DNA of 64,000 nt, from contig NZ_JAVDXW010000001.1 in the NCBI RefSeq assembly GCF_031458135.1, positions 4,526,001 through 4,590,000 on the forward strand. The letters are read 5' to 3'. The notes beneath the pieces are model-generated. The model searched no databases. It was not told the origin of the DNA and saw only the letters and a program-made list of their open reading frames with translations. This stretch comes from Haloactinomyces albus. Lineage in GTDB: Bacteria; Actinomycetota; Actinomycetes; Mycobacteriales; Pseudonocardiaceae. Position 1 is the first letter of the stretch; each line of letters opens with the position of its first letter. Below, one piece after another: positions 24,613 through 33,517 of this stretch. Both the position numbers and the translations under genes were made by a program.

Positions 24613-27174
24613 ATGAACGATTTCTCCCGGCGCGACGTTTTACGCATCGCCTCCGCATTCGGCGTGACGTCGGCTTTGGCACCGTTGGGAGTTTCGGCCG
24701 CCACAGCCGCCGCCGACGCGAGCGGCTACTCACTGAGCATCGATCCCACCCGCAGGGGACCGGCGATCAGCGACACGATGTACGGGATCTTCTTCGAGGA
24801 CATCAACCGCGCTGCCGACGGTGGGATCTACGCGGAACTCGTCCAGAACCGCTCGTTCGAGTATTCCCCCGTCGACAACTCGTCGTACACGCCGCTGACA
24901 GCGTGGACGACCACCTCGATCGGCGGAGCGACCGGCACCGCCGAAGTCATCGACGATGCCGACCGGCTGAACGAGCGCAACCGCCACTACCTGCGGCTGG
25001 ACCTCGACGGCAACGGTGGTGCTGCAGGGGCCTACGGCGTCACCAACGCAGGCTACAACTCCGGCATGTGCCTGGAGCGGGGGAAGAAGTACGACTTCTC
25101 GGTCTGGGCCCGCACCGACCGGGAACGAGGAACACCGCTGACGGTGACCCTGTCGGACGAGTCCGAAGCCTCACTCACCGCCAAGCCGCTGCGGCTCGAG
25201 CTCCGCGGCGACCGCTGGGTCAAGTACACCGGAACGTTCGTCGCGCGTGCCTCGAGCACCACGGGCCGGCTCACCGTGGCCGCGGGCGGCGCCGGAACGG
25301 TGCGCCTCGACATGGTGTCCCTGTTCCCGCGCGAGACATACCTGAACCGACCGAACGGAATGCGCAAGGACCTGGCCGAAAAGATCGCCGCCCTCGAACC
25401 GGCATTCCTCCGGTTCCCGGGCGGCTGCATCGTCAACACCGGCAGCATGTACCCCTACGAGGCACCGGACTGGGAAAGGTACCGCTCCTACCAGTGGAAG
25501 GACACCATCGGTCCGGTCGAACAGCGGGCGACCAACGCCAACTTCTGGGGGTACAACCAGTCCTACGGGCTCGGCTACTACGAGTACTTCCGGTTCGCCG
25601 AGGACATCGGTGCGATGCCGCTGCCGGTCGTGCCCGCGCTGGTCACCGGATGCGGCGAGAACCACGTCACCGAGGACCCCGAACTCCTGCGGCACTACGT
25701 CCAGGACACCCTCGACCTGATCGAGTTCGCCAACGGCCCGGCCACGTCCACCTGGGGCCGCAAGCGGGCCGAGATGGGGCACCCGGAGCCGTTCGGCCTC
25801 ACCCACATCGGCGTCGGCAACGAGGAGAACCTGCCCGAGGCGTTTTTCGAGCGCTTCACGCAGTTCCGGAAGGCCATCGAGGCCGAGTACCCCGAGATCA
25901 CCGTGATCAGCAACTCCGGTCCCGACGACAGCGGCCCGATCTTCGAGCGCGCGTGGGAACTGAACCGCTCCGCGAACGTCGACATGGTCGACGAGCACTA
26001 CTACAACAACCCGCAGTGGTTCCTGGCCAACAACGACCGCTACGACTCCTACGACCGCAACGGTCCGCAGGTCTTCCTCGGCGAGTACGCCTCGAAGGAC
26101 AACCGTTTCTTCAACTCACTCGCCGAAGCCGCCTACATGACGGGACTCGAGCGCAACGCCGACATCGTCAAGCTCGCCTCCTACGCCCCGTTGCTGGCCA
26201 ATGTGGACTACGTGCAGTGGCGACCCGACCTGATCTGGTTCGACAACCGGACATCCTGGGGTTCGACCAGCTACGAGACGCAGAAACTGTTCATGACCAA
26301 CGTCGGCGACGAGGTCGTGCCCAGCGATGCTTCATCGACCCCCGCCCCGGAGACCCCGATCACCGGTGCCATCGGCCTGTCCACCTGGGCGACCAGCGCC
26401 GCCTACGACGACGTCACGGTCACCGCCGCGGACGGCCGCACCCTGTTCGACGACGACTTCTCCGGTGGCGACGCGCGGTGGACGAGAGCCACCGGGCGCG
26501 GCTCGTGGAGCGTCGAGAACGGTGCCTACATCCAGCACGACACTGCTGCCGAGAACACCATGGTCACTGCGGGCGATCCCACCTGGAGCAACTACGACCT
26601 GCATGTGACGGCAACGAAACGCTCGGGCAGCGAGGGATTCCTCGTCGCCTTCGGTGTCACCGACACCGGTAACTACTACTGGTGGAACCTCGGGGGCTGG
26701 GGCAACACCCGCTCCGTCGTGGAAAAGGCCACCGGCGGTACCAGGCAGACCCTCGTCGGAGACGACACCCGGATCGAGACCGGCCGCGAGTACGACCTGC
26801 GGATCGAGATCCGCGGACGGCAGGTCACCCTCTTCCTCGACGGGAAGAAGTGGGGCGGCTTCACCGACGACAAGGTCGCCGAACCCTTCCGGCAGGTGGT
26901 CACGCGCGACCACGACACCGGTGAGCTCATCGTCAAGGTCGTCAACGCCCAGGACTCCCAGGCTCGCACCCGGATCGATCTCGGCAAGCAGGTACGGGTC
27001 GCTCCCGTCGCGCGACTGACCACCCTGCAAGGCGATCCCGACGCGGTCAACACCGTCGACGCGCAGCCGATCCGGCCCAGCCAATCGACGCTGCCCGGGG
27101 TGAGTAACTCCTTCACCCACACTTTCCCCGCCCACTCGATCACGTTCATGCGCATCAGGGTCAAGTCCGCGTAG
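24613..27174 (+). CDS. Exported GH51-type alpha-L-arabinofuranosidase with an inserted concanavalin-like domain
   Basis: The 853-residue protein starts with a Tat signal (SRRDVLRIASAFGV, AAADA cleavage region). DTMYGIFFEDINRAADGG and LVQNRSFEYSP near 55-80 mark a GH51 arabinofuranosidase; a carbohydrate-binding-like segment follows (100-230), then the TIM barrel with acid/base Glu in GVGNEEN near residue 404 and nucleophile Glu in FLGEYAS near 491. The C-terminal beta-sandwich, which normally follows directly, is interrupted at about 577-760 by a concanavalin/DUF1080-like segment (FDDDFSGGDARW ... VTLFLDGKKWGG). It would remove terminal arabinofuranose from arabinan or arabinoxylan outside the cell. 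Two GH43 genes follow on the same strand, and an IclR-type operator lies upstream. Confidence 0.88.
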   Translation: MNDFSRRDVLRIASAFGVTSALAPLGVSAATAAADASGYSLSIDPTRRGPAISDTMYGIFFEDINRAADGGIYAELVQNRSFEYSPVDNSSYTPLTAWTTTSIGGATGTAEVIDDADRLNERNRHYLRLDLDGNGGAAGAYGVTNAGYNSGMCLERGKKYDFSVWARTDRERGTPLTVTLSDESEASLTAKPLRLELRGDRWVKYTGTFVARASSTTGRLTVAAGGAGTVRLDMVSLFPRETYLNRPNGMRKDLAEKIAALEPAFLRFPGGCIVNTGSMYPYEAPDWERYRSYQWKDTIGPVEQRATNANFWGYNQSYGLGYYEYFRFAEDIGAMPLPVVPALVTGCGENHVTEDPELLRHYVQDTLDLIEFANGPATSTWGRKRAEMGHPEPFGLTHIGVGNEENLPEAFFERFTQFRKAIEAEYPEITVISNSGPDDSGPIFERAWELNRSANVDMVDEHYYNNPQWFLANNDRYDSYDRNGPQVFLGEYASKDNRFFNSLAEAAYMTGLERNADIVKLASYAPLLANVDYVQWRPDLIWFDNRTSWGSTSYETQKLFMTNVGDEVVPSDASSTPAPETPITGAIGLSTWATSAAYDDVTVTAADGRTLFDDDFSGGDARWTRATGRGSWSVENGAYIQHDTAAENTMVTAGDPTWSNYDLHVTATKRSGSEGFLVAFGVTDTGNYYWWNLGGWGNTRSVVEKATGGTRQTLVGDDTRIETGREYDLRIEIRGRQVTLFLDGKKWGGFTDDKVAEPFRQVVTRDHDTGELIVKVVNAQDSQARTRIDLGKQVRVAPVARLTTLQGDPDAVNTVDAQPIRPSQSTLPGVSNSFTHTFPAHSITFMRIRVKSA

Positions 27175-27288
27175 CGGTTGCCGCCGGGCGGTTACCGCTT
27201 GGAGGTCGCCGACCTCGCTCTCGCCATCGAATCGCGAGGACTCGAAACACGAAAGTGCCGACCAGGTCCACGGGCCGGAGAGTGAACC

Positions 27289-28272
27289 ATGATCCGATTA
27301 CGTCGACGACTCGTCCACGCCGCCGTGGCCCTGGGCACGGTGTGCGCCACGCTCGGCGCCGCTCACCCCGCCGTCGCCGACTACCCGGGCCCCGGGTATG
27401 TCACCGGCGACGTGGCGGCACACGACCCCTCGATGATCCGTACACCGGACGAGTACGTCCTCTACTCCACGCACAACCGCGTAGAAGCACGCACCTCACC
27501 GGATCGAATCGACTTCACCCGCGCAGGGTCGGCCCTGAACACCGTGCCCGGCTGGGTGTACCAGTACAACTCCGCAGGGGACGTATGGGCTCCCGACGTC
27601 TCCTACCACGGCGGGCGTTACTGGATGTATTACTCCGCGTCGAGCTTCGGTTCCAACCACTCGGCCATCGGTCTGGCCACCAGCCGGACGGGGCGTCCGG
27701 GCAGTTGGGTCGATCGGGGCGTCGTCCACAGTTCCGATACCGGAGACGACTACAACGCCATCGATCCCGCCCTGCTCGTCGACAGTCAGGGGAAGTGGTG
27801 GCTTTCTTTCGGATCGTTCTGGAGCGGTATCCGGATGATCCGGCTCGACCCGTCGACGGGCAAACTCTCACCACAGGACGACACGCTCTACCACCTGGCC
27901 ACGCGTCCGGCCGCCCCGCATGCTGTCGAGTCCCCGCACATCGTCGAGCACGGCGGTTACTACTACCTGTTCGTCTCCTTCGGTCTCTGCTGCCGTGGCA
28001 CGGACAGCACCTACCGGGTGATGGTCGGCCGGTCGCGCAGTCCCACAGGTCCTTATGTGGACAGAAGCGGCACGCGGATGCTTGCGGGCGGTGGCACCGA
28101 AATCCTTGCCACGCACGGAACCATCATCGGTCCCGGCGGCCAGAGCGTGCTCGGTGACAGCGATGGTGACCTCCTCGTCTACCACTACTACGACGGTAAT
28201 GCGGGCGGAGCCCCTCGGCTCGGTCTGAACCGTCTCGGCTGGGACGAGCAGGGGTGGCCGTACGTGTCCTGA
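27289..28272 (+). CDS. Exported GH43 endo-1,5-alpha-L-arabinanase
   Basis: The 327-residue protein has a Sec-type signal (RLRRRLVHAAVALGTVCATL, then VAD cleavage region) and a five-bladed GH43 propeller. The catalytic triad is visible: base Asp in AHDPSM near residue 46, the pKa-modulating Asp in NAIDPALL near 159 and the acid Glu in AVESPHIV near 214. YYYLFVSFGLCCRGTDSTYRV is characteristic of endo-arabinanases (subfamily 5-like), which cut internal alpha-1,5 bonds of arabinan. It is 114 bp downstream of the arabinofuranosidase gene and 83 bp upstream of the second GH43 gene, so the three probably act together on plant pectic arabinan. Confidence 0.88.
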   Translation: MIRLRRRLVHAAVALGTVCATLGAAHPAVADYPGPGYVTGDVAAHDPSMIRTPDEYVLYSTHNRVEARTSPDRIDFTRAGSALNTVPGWVYQYNSAGDVWAPDVSYHGGRYWMYYSASSFGSNHSAIGLATSRTGRPGSWVDRGVVHSSDTGDDYNAIDPALLVDSQGKWWLSFGSFWSGIRMIRLDPSTGKLSPQDDTLYHLATRPAAPHAVESPHIVEHGGYYYLFVSFGLCCRGTDSTYRVMVGRSRSPTGPYVDRSGTRMLAGGGTEILATHGTIIGPGGQSVLGDSDGDLLVYHYYDGNAGGAPRLGLNRLGWDEQGWPYVS

Positions 28273-28355
28273 CCAACAGCCCGAGCAGCACGGGAAATTC
28301 CACGTCGTTACTCCATTCTTCCGTTTTCAGCAGCACGTTTCGAGAGGAACCGACC

Positions 28356-29840
28356 ATGAACGATTCCCTGGATCGCCGCAGCCTGCTGCGTCGCGGTGGC
28401 CTCGTCGCCGCCGGAGCCGCCACCGCCGCACCGCTGGCCAGTACGGTCGCCACCCCCGCAGCAGCAACGGGCAAGCCCTCGTCTTCCCACGTCACCGAAC
28501 TCACCACCCGCAACCCGCTCATCGAACAACGGGCAGACCCGTGCATCACCCCGCCGGTCAACGGCATGTACTACATGACCGGGTCCGTGCCGGAGTACGA
28601 CCGCATCGTCGTGCGGGGCGCCCCGACGATCGACGGCCTGGCCCACACCCGCGAACGCACCATCTGGCGGCGCCCGAAGTCCGGCCGCATGGGCGGCTAC
28701 ATCTGGGCCCCGGAGCTGCACCGCATCGACGGCCGGTGGTATGTCTACTTCGCCGCGGGCGATGCCGACGACAAGTTCCGGATCCGGATGTACGTCCTGG
28801 AATCCGCGGCCGCCGACCCGCGCGAGGACGCCTGGAAGTTGCGTGGTCAGGTCACCACCGCGTGGGACACCTTCGCTCTGGACGCCACCACCTTCGAGCA
28901 CCGCGGGAAGCGCTACTACGTGTGGGCGCAGAGTGAGCCCGGTATCGACACCAACAGCAATCTCTACATCGCCGAGATGAGCTCTCCGCTGGCTATCAAG
29001 GGCGATCCGGTCCGCATCGCCGTGCCGACCCGTGACTGGGAGACCCGAGGATTCGCGGTGAACGAGGGCGCGGCGGTGCTCGTCCGCAACGGAAAGGTCT
29101 TCATGACGTTCTCGGCCAGTGCGACCGACGCCAACTACTGCATGGGTCTGCTGACCGCCGACGCACGGGCGAACCTGCTCGACCCGAAATCGTGGAGCAA
29201 GTCACCGCAGCCGGTGTTCACCACCAACGAGCACACCGGCCGGTTCGGACCGGGGCACAACACGTTCACCGTGGGAGAGGACGGCGAAACCGACGTCCTC
29301 GTCTACCACGCGCGCTCCTACCGCCACATCGACGGCGATCCGCTTTTCGACCCCAACCGGCACACCCGGGTACAACGGCTCTACTGGAACGACGACGGCA
29401 CACCCGGCTTCGGCGTACCGGTGGGCGAGGGCGGGACCGCGGTGCGGCTCTCGCCCATGGACGCGCCCCGCGCGTACGTGCGCCACCACGAGTACGACCT
29501 GCGCGTCGACGGCGACGTCCGCCAACTCGCCGATACGCAATTCCGGTTCACGCCGGGATTTCTCGGACCGGATCGAATCGCGCTGCAGTCCGTCGATTTC
29601 CCCGATCGCTATATCCGTGTCCGCGGTAATTCCCTGCACATCGCCCCCTACGAGGACAGCGACGATTACGGGAGCACGACCGGCTTCATCCGGACACGGG
29701 GGTTGGCGGATCACCGAGGGATATCCCTGCGGCTGTCCAGCGACCCGGATACGTACATCGTCCACGACAACGGGCGGTTGACGACCGGCCGTCCTCGTGG
29801 GCGCGCCGAGCGTGAAAGGGCCACCTTCCTGCTCAGTTGA
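28356..29840 (+). CDS. Exported GH43 arabinosidase with C-terminal AbfB-like module
   Basis: The 494-residue protein starts with a Tat signal (DRRSLLRRGGLVAAGAA). The GH43 propeller runs from about residue 45 (RADPCITPPVNGMYYMTGS with the base Asp) through GGYIWAPELHRIDGRWYVYF, with DTFALDATTFEHRGKRYYVW holding the second Asp and VNEGAAVLVRNGKVFMTFS the acid Glu. The last ~110 residues (RIALQSVDFPDRYIRVRG onward) match the AbfB/CBM42 arabinofuranose-binding module. It would be an exo-acting arabinofuranosidase or arabinanase. The ATG at 28356 follows a GAGAGGAACC site; a reading 102 bp longer adds non-signal sequence. A terminator-like repeat follows its stop. Confidence 0.85.
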   Translation: MNDSLDRRSLLRRGGLVAAGAATAAPLASTVATPAAATGKPSSSHVTELTTRNPLIEQRADPCITPPVNGMYYMTGSVPEYDRIVVRGAPTIDGLAHTRERTIWRRPKSGRMGGYIWAPELHRIDGRWYVYFAAGDADDKFRIRMYVLESAAADPREDAWKLRGQVTTAWDTFALDATTFEHRGKRYYVWAQSEPGIDTNSNLYIAEMSSPLAIKGDPVRIAVPTRDWETRGFAVNEGAAVLVRNGKVFMTFSASATDANYCMGLLTADARANLLDPKSWSKSPQPVFTTNEHTGRFGPGHNTFTVGEDGETDVLVYHARSYRHIDGDPLFDPNRHTRVQRLYWNDDGTPGFGVPVGEGGTAVRLSPMDAPRAYVRHHEYDLRVDGDVRQLADTQFRFTPGFLGPDRIALQSVDFPDRYIRVRGNSLHIAPYEDSDDYGSTTGFIRTRGLADHRGISLRLSSDPDTYIVHDNGRLTTGRPRGRAERERATFLLS

Positions 29841-29857
29841 TTGCGGTGACCTCGGAT

Positions 29858-29930
29858 GGGGTGAAGTTTTGCCGAAAACTCCACCCCCTCCCAGGGCACA
29901 GGGGGTACCCAGCTTGCCGAAAACCGGCAC
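29858..29930 (+). repeat. Terminator-like dispersed repeat, copy 2
   Basis: A hairpin (29858-29887, GGGGTG-AGTTTT arms around GCCG) is followed by CCAGGGCACAGGGGG and a short hairpin around TGCCGAAAACCGGCA (29915-29929). The order and much of the sequence match 14438-14511 on the other strand. It lies between the convergent GH43 and DUF72 genes and probably terminates the arabinanase operon. Confidence 0.65.
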
Positions 29931-29944
29931 GCCCCTTCTCGAAG

Positions 29945-30826
29945 TCAATCGGCGTGCAGGAGATCGGCCAGTTCCGCGGCGTTGGTGTGGGCGTGGTCGC
30001 GATAGCAGTTGTTCATCACCACGTGCGTCGTCGTGGCCGAATCGGCCAGTTCGCGAAGCTTCGGTGCCCACTCGGCAAGTTCGCGGTGCGAGTATTTGTA
30101 GCCGAATCGTTCACCGATGTCGCGGCTGTTCCACTTGTCGGAATGCCCGTGAAACCGTACGACCGCGAGATCGGCGGTGGCGGCGACCACCGGTGGGATT
30201 GAACTGGTGTATCCCTGTGGCATGTCCACCACGACATACGGTAGGTCGTGGCTGGACAGGAACTCCAGCGTCTCTGCACGGTTGCGCTCCTGCATCCACG
30301 TGTGGTTGCGGAACTCGACGCACACCGGCATCGGTGCCGCGCGGTCGCGGCATTCCAGGACGTACTCCTTGTTGGTTCGGCCGATCGGAAACCACGGTGG
30401 GAACTGCAGGAGGATCGCGCCCAGTTTGCCCGCCTCGTGCAGCGGCGTGAGTGTGCCCAGGAATCGTTGCCAGAGTTCATCGACGACGCGCGGATCGAGG
30501 TCGTGGAGGTAGACGTTCGATCTGTTGATGTCGTCGGTCGCGGACCGCAGATCCTCGGGCAGCGCGGAGGGCTTGGTCGGGTGCCGGGTGAACAGGCTGA
30601 ATGCCTTGATGTTGAAGATGAAGTGTGCCGGTGTGCGCTGCGTCCACAACCTCGTGGTCCGCTCCGCGACCAGGCTGTAGTAGGTCGCGTCGACCTCGAC
30701 CAGTGAGAACGTGTCGGCGTAGAACCCGAGACGTTTGGCCGGGGTGTCGACCCCGGGCGGGTACCAACCCGAGTCGATCAGACTTCTGTCGGTCCAGCCC
30801 GCGGTGCCGACCAGGAGCTTGCCCAT
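29945..30826 (-). CDS. DUF72 (YecE-like) protein
   Basis: The 293-residue protein shows the DUF72 barrel signatures: VGTAGWTDRSL at the N terminus, VEVDATYYSLV near 43, FIFNIKAFSLFTRH near 69, AILLQFPPWF near 140, VCVEFRNHTWM near 168 and VVRFHGHSDKWN near 222. The biochemical activity of DUF72 proteins is not established; a TIM-barrel hydrolase or nuclease-like role has been suggested from structure. It is cytoplasmic with no signal. It stands between the arabinanase genes and the leftward GntR gene and looks unrelated to either pathway. Confidence 0.85.
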   Translation of the reverse strand: MGKLLVGTAGWTDRSLIDSGWYPPGVDTPAKRLGFYADTFSLVEVDATYYSLVAERTTRLWTQRTPAHFIFNIKAFSLFTRHPTKPSALPEDLRSATDDINRSNVYLHDLDPRVVDELWQRFLGTLTPLHEAGKLGAILLQFPPWFPIGRTNKEYVLECRDRAAPMPVCVEFRNHTWMQERNRAETLEFLSSHDLPYVVVDMPQGYTSSIPPVVAATADLAVVRFHGHSDKWNSRDIGERFGYKYSHRELAEWAPKLRELADSATTTHVVMNNCYRDHAHTNAAELADLLHAD

Positions 30827-30878
30827 GCCCGCAGGGTCGCATCATCGTGCGGGCATCGCCTGCCCTGCTGGCTCGCCG

Positions 30879-30916
30879 CGGGCGCCGCGAGCCCGACAGT
30901 TCCTGCTGCCGGAGCC
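30879..30916 (-). repeat. 38-bp dispersed repeat, second copy
   Basis: This is an exact reverse-complement copy of 4951-4988. It begins 2 bp after the stop codon of the GntR gene. Downstream bases extend it into a hairpin (GGCTCGC and complement), so it may end that transcript. Confidence 0.6.
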
Positions 30917-30918
30917 TC

Positions 30919-31587
30919 CTACTCTTCGAGGAGCGCGACGATCCGCTCGGTGGTTTCCCGCATGTGCGAGCGCACCACGTCGCGAGCGCGGTCGACATCA
31001 CCGGCTTCGATGGCGTCGACGATGGGGACGTGACGCTTCCAGTCGATGTTGCGCAGGGCCAGTTCCTGGCCGGATCGGCTGATGGTGGCTCTGGTGAGCC
31101 CGGAGATGTGCTGCCACGACTGCACCAGTGTTTCGTTGCCCGTGAGCTGACACAGGTGCCGGTGGAAACCGAGGTCGGCTTCGACGAGGTCGGCCAGGTT
31201 CTGCTCGGTGTCCCGAAGTTTGTTCAGCGATTCCCGTAATGCCTGCACGACGTCGCCGCGTTCGGGCATCTCGCAGAGCGTCTCCACGGCGAGGGTCTCG
31301 AGCGATCGGCGTACCGCGAAGATGTCGCGAATCTCGGAGGGCGTCAGCGCCCGCACCAGAAGCCGTCCCCGTTCGCCGGACACGACCAGCCCTTCCTGGA
31401 CGAGGTGACGCAAGGCTTCCCGCAGCGTGCCCCGGGACACGGAGAGGGCGTCGCTGAGTTCGGTCTCGATGAGCCGAGTGCCCGGGGCGAGCTGACCACT
31501 GCTGATGGCTTCGCGCAGTTTGTGCAGGCTCTGTTCGCGCAGCGTGTTGCGGTCTACGCCATCCAGGGCGGGGACGTCGAGGGCCAA
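30919..31587 (-). CDS. GntR-family (FadR/FCD subfamily) regulator
   Basis: The 222-residue protein has an N-terminal winged helix (residues 15-75, with GTRLIETELSDALSVSRGTLREALRHL as the recognition region) and a C-terminal FCD ligand domain (IFAVRRSLETLAVETL, DLGFHRHLCQLTGNETL near 142, HVPIVDAIEAGDVDRARDVVRSHM near 188). The Asp and His residues of those segments usually bind a metal that contacts an organic-acid effector. It starts at a TTG after an AAAGGCGAG site. It is divergent from the seven-gene sugar operon, and the 22-bp inverted repeat at 31660-31681 between them is its probable operator. The effector is probably a substrate or intermediate of that operon. Confidence 0.85.
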   Translation of the reverse strand: MALDVPALDGVDRNTLREQSLHKLREAISSGQLAPGTRLIETELSDALSVSRGTLREALRHLVQEGLVVSGERGRLLVRALTPSEIRDIFAVRRSLETLAVETLCEMPERGDVVQALRESLNKLRDTEQNLADLVEADLGFHRHLCQLTGNETLVQSWQHISGLTRATISRSGQELALRNIDWKRHVPIVDAIEAGDVDRARDVVRSHMRETTERIVALLEE

Positions 31588-31659
31588 CGGATACTCGCCT
31601 TTCGTCTCGGACGGAGCGTGCGTCGTTCAGTCTAGCCCACTGCGTCGTTGCCTGTTTTC

Positions 31660-31681
31660 AGTTGACTGTTGACAGTCAACT
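31660..31681. promoter_or_regulatory. 22-bp GntR operator (10-bp perfect arms)
   Basis: AGTTGACTGT and its exact reverse complement are separated by TG. The site lies 73 bp from the GntR start and 63 bp from the epimerase start, in the divergent promoter region. The size and symmetry fit FadR/FCD-type operators. Repression of the rightward operon is the simplest reading. Confidence 0.75.
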
Positions 31682-31743
31682 GGTGACGGGGTTCACTGTG
31701 TGCCACCTAACGAAGGAAGCGCCTGGTGCATGGGAGTCAACTG

Positions 31744-32556
31744 ATGAGTGAACTGGGTTGCTCGACGATCTCGTTCTGTCACAGGCCGCTGCCGGAGGCG
31801 TTGGCAGCGATCTCGGCGCTCGGGATGTCGGGCATCGATCTCGGTGGGCTTCCCGGAGTGTGTGAGCACATTCCGACCCCGCTGGACCGAGATCCCGACG
31901 ACATCGTGGAAGACGTCCGGACCGCACGTCTCGACACCTGGGCCATCAACGTGGACCCGGGGCCGCTGAACGATCCGGCACTCGACGACGAGGCACTCGT
32001 GCACACCGGGACGGGACTGGTTTCGCTCGCAGCTCGGCTCGGTGCCGCCCTCATCGTGCCGTGCGGCGCCCCGTCACGAACTCCGTTCGTCGACGAATCC
32101 GCCGACCTCGCCCGCATGGCGAACAGGCTGCGGCTGCTGGGCAACGTGGCTGCCGACAGCGATGTCCGCCTGCTTGTGGAGGGCTTGCACCACCACCGGT
32201 TCTGCCACAGTGCCGAGCGGGCGCGTGCGCTTCTCGACCTGACTCCCGTCGAGGTGGCCGGGTTCGTCTTCGACGTCAGCCACGTCGTCGCAGGCGAGAT
32301 CGACGAGGTCGCTCTGGCACGCGAATTCGCCGAGCGCATCGAACACGTACACCTCCGCGATGCGGAGCCCGGCGAGATCAACCTCAGCATCGGTCGCGGC
32401 CGTGCCGACTTCGCAGGCGTGGTGCGCGAGTTGAGCGCCCAGGGCTACACGGGCCGCTACGTCCTCGAACTCGAAACCCATGACGTCGACGAGGGCGACC
32501 GCGTCGAGGTCGCAGCGCAGGCGCGCGAGACGATCTCGGCCCTGCTTCCCACCTGA
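31744..32556 (+). CDS. TIM-barrel sugar (phosphate) isomerase/epimerase
   Basis: The 270-residue protein belongs to the xylose-isomerase-like AP-endonuclease-2 barrel superfamily: CSTISFCHRPLPEALAAI, GMSGIDLGG near 28-36, LLVEGLHHHRF near 143 with a metal-ligand Glu, GFVFDVSHVV near 178 with Asp and His, IEHVHLRDAEPGEIN near 205 with His and Asp, and YVLELETHD near 242 with the final Glu. These supply the divalent metal site used for proton shuttling between sugar epimers or isomers. EryC and related tetrulose-phosphate racemases belong to the same superfamily. It is the first gene of the GntR-controlled operon. The ATG at 31744 is preferred, although one 18 bp upstream is possible. Confidence 0.8.
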   Translation: MSELGCSTISFCHRPLPEALAAISALGMSGIDLGGLPGVCEHIPTPLDRDPDDIVEDVRTARLDTWAINVDPGPLNDPALDDEALVHTGTGLVSLAARLGAALIVPCGAPSRTPFVDESADLARMANRLRLLGNVAADSDVRLLVEGLHHHRFCHSAERARALLDLTPVEVAGFVFDVSHVVAGEIDEVALAREFAERIEHVHLRDAEPGEINLSIGRGRADFAGVVRELSAQGYTGRYVLELETHDVDEGDRVEVAAQARETISALLPT

Positions 32557-32617
32557 TGGAACAACGCCTGACGGCACAACGCCCGACGGAACAACGACAG
32601 CAGTACAGGAGACGTAG

Positions 32618-33385
32618 ATGTCCGCGAACACGCCACGGACGGCAGTGATCACCGGTGCCGGCTCGGAACGAGGCATCGGCCGAGAAACGGCTCGGCATCT
32701 GGCCGCGGCCGGATTCGACATCGCCGTCCTCGATATCGACGGGGCCGCAGCCGAGCACGCCGCGGCCGCTATCGCCAAGGAGCACGAGGTCGAGGCCCAG
32801 GGCATCGCCGCCGACGTCACCGAAGCCTCCTCGGTCGACCGGGCGATCGGGGCGATCGAGTCCTCGAGCCTGCCCCCCATCGGTGTGCTGGTGAACAATG
32901 CGGGGATCACCCGCCCGACCCGGTTCCTCGACATCGAGAAGGACGAGTGGGAGCTGGTCTTCGATGTCAATGTCACCGGCACCTACCTCGTGACCCGGCG
33001 AGTGCTGCCCGGGCTTGCCGAGCGCGGTTACGGCCGTATCGTCAACGTCTCCTCGGTCAGCGGCGAGCGTGGCGGTGGTGTGTTCGGCGGTACGCACTAC
33101 TCGGCGGCCAAGGCGGCGGTTCTCGGCCTCACCCGTGCGCTGGCCAGGGAAGTCGGTGAGCACGGGGTGGTCGTCAACGCGGTCGCACCGGGGCTCATCG
33201 ACACCGATATCACCGGTGGGTTGCTGAGCGGGGAGCGCAAGCAGCAGCTCGTCGCCGACATCCCGGTCGGCCGTAACGGGAGTACCGCCGACGTGGCGGC
33301 CACGATCACGTTCCTGGCCGGAGAGAGCGTCGGCTACATCACCGGCGCCACTTTCGACATCAACGGCGGCTCGCACATCCACTGA
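32618..33385 (+). CDS. Short-chain dehydrogenase/reductase, candidate polyol or ketose dehydrogenase
   Basis: The 255-residue SDR has the cofactor loop ITGAGSERGIGRETA near residue 12, NNAGITRPTRF near 90, the catalytic Ser in NVSSVSGERGG near 144, the YSAAK catalytic pair near 162 and APGLIDTDITGG near 192. This is the classical FabG-like SDR layout with NAD(P). In an operon with a DAK-family kinase and an RpiB-like isomerase, the plausible reaction is oxidation of a polyol such as threitol or erythritol to a ketose such as erythrulose. The ATG follows a CAGGAG site. A fatty-acid role is unlikely here. Confidence 0.85.
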   Translation: MSANTPRTAVITGAGSERGIGRETARHLAAAGFDIAVLDIDGAAAEHAAAAIAKEHEVEAQGIAADVTEASSVDRAIGAIESSSLPPIGVLVNNAGITRPTRFLDIEKDEWELVFDVNVTGTYLVTRRVLPGLAERGYGRIVNVSSVSGERGGGVFGGTHYSAAKAAVLGLTRALAREVGEHGVVVNAVAPGLIDTDITGGLLSGERKQQLVADIPVGRNGSTADVAATITFLAGESVGYITGATFDINGGSHIH

Positions 33386-33517
33386 AGGCGGGCGGCCAAG
33401 CCCGGCGGAGCCGCACACTCACAATCACGGGCTCCGAGAATTCTCACCGCACTCCAGGAGTGGCGGTGCCACTGTTCACCCCTCCTCAACGATGAGGCCC
33501 ACGGAAAGACATGTGGT

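Noticed and set aside
24603-26672. A 689-codon rightward open frame within the arabinofuranosidase gene
   Set aside because: It is an out-of-frame shadow of the GH51 gene, with Arg/Pro-rich translation typical of high-GC DNA.
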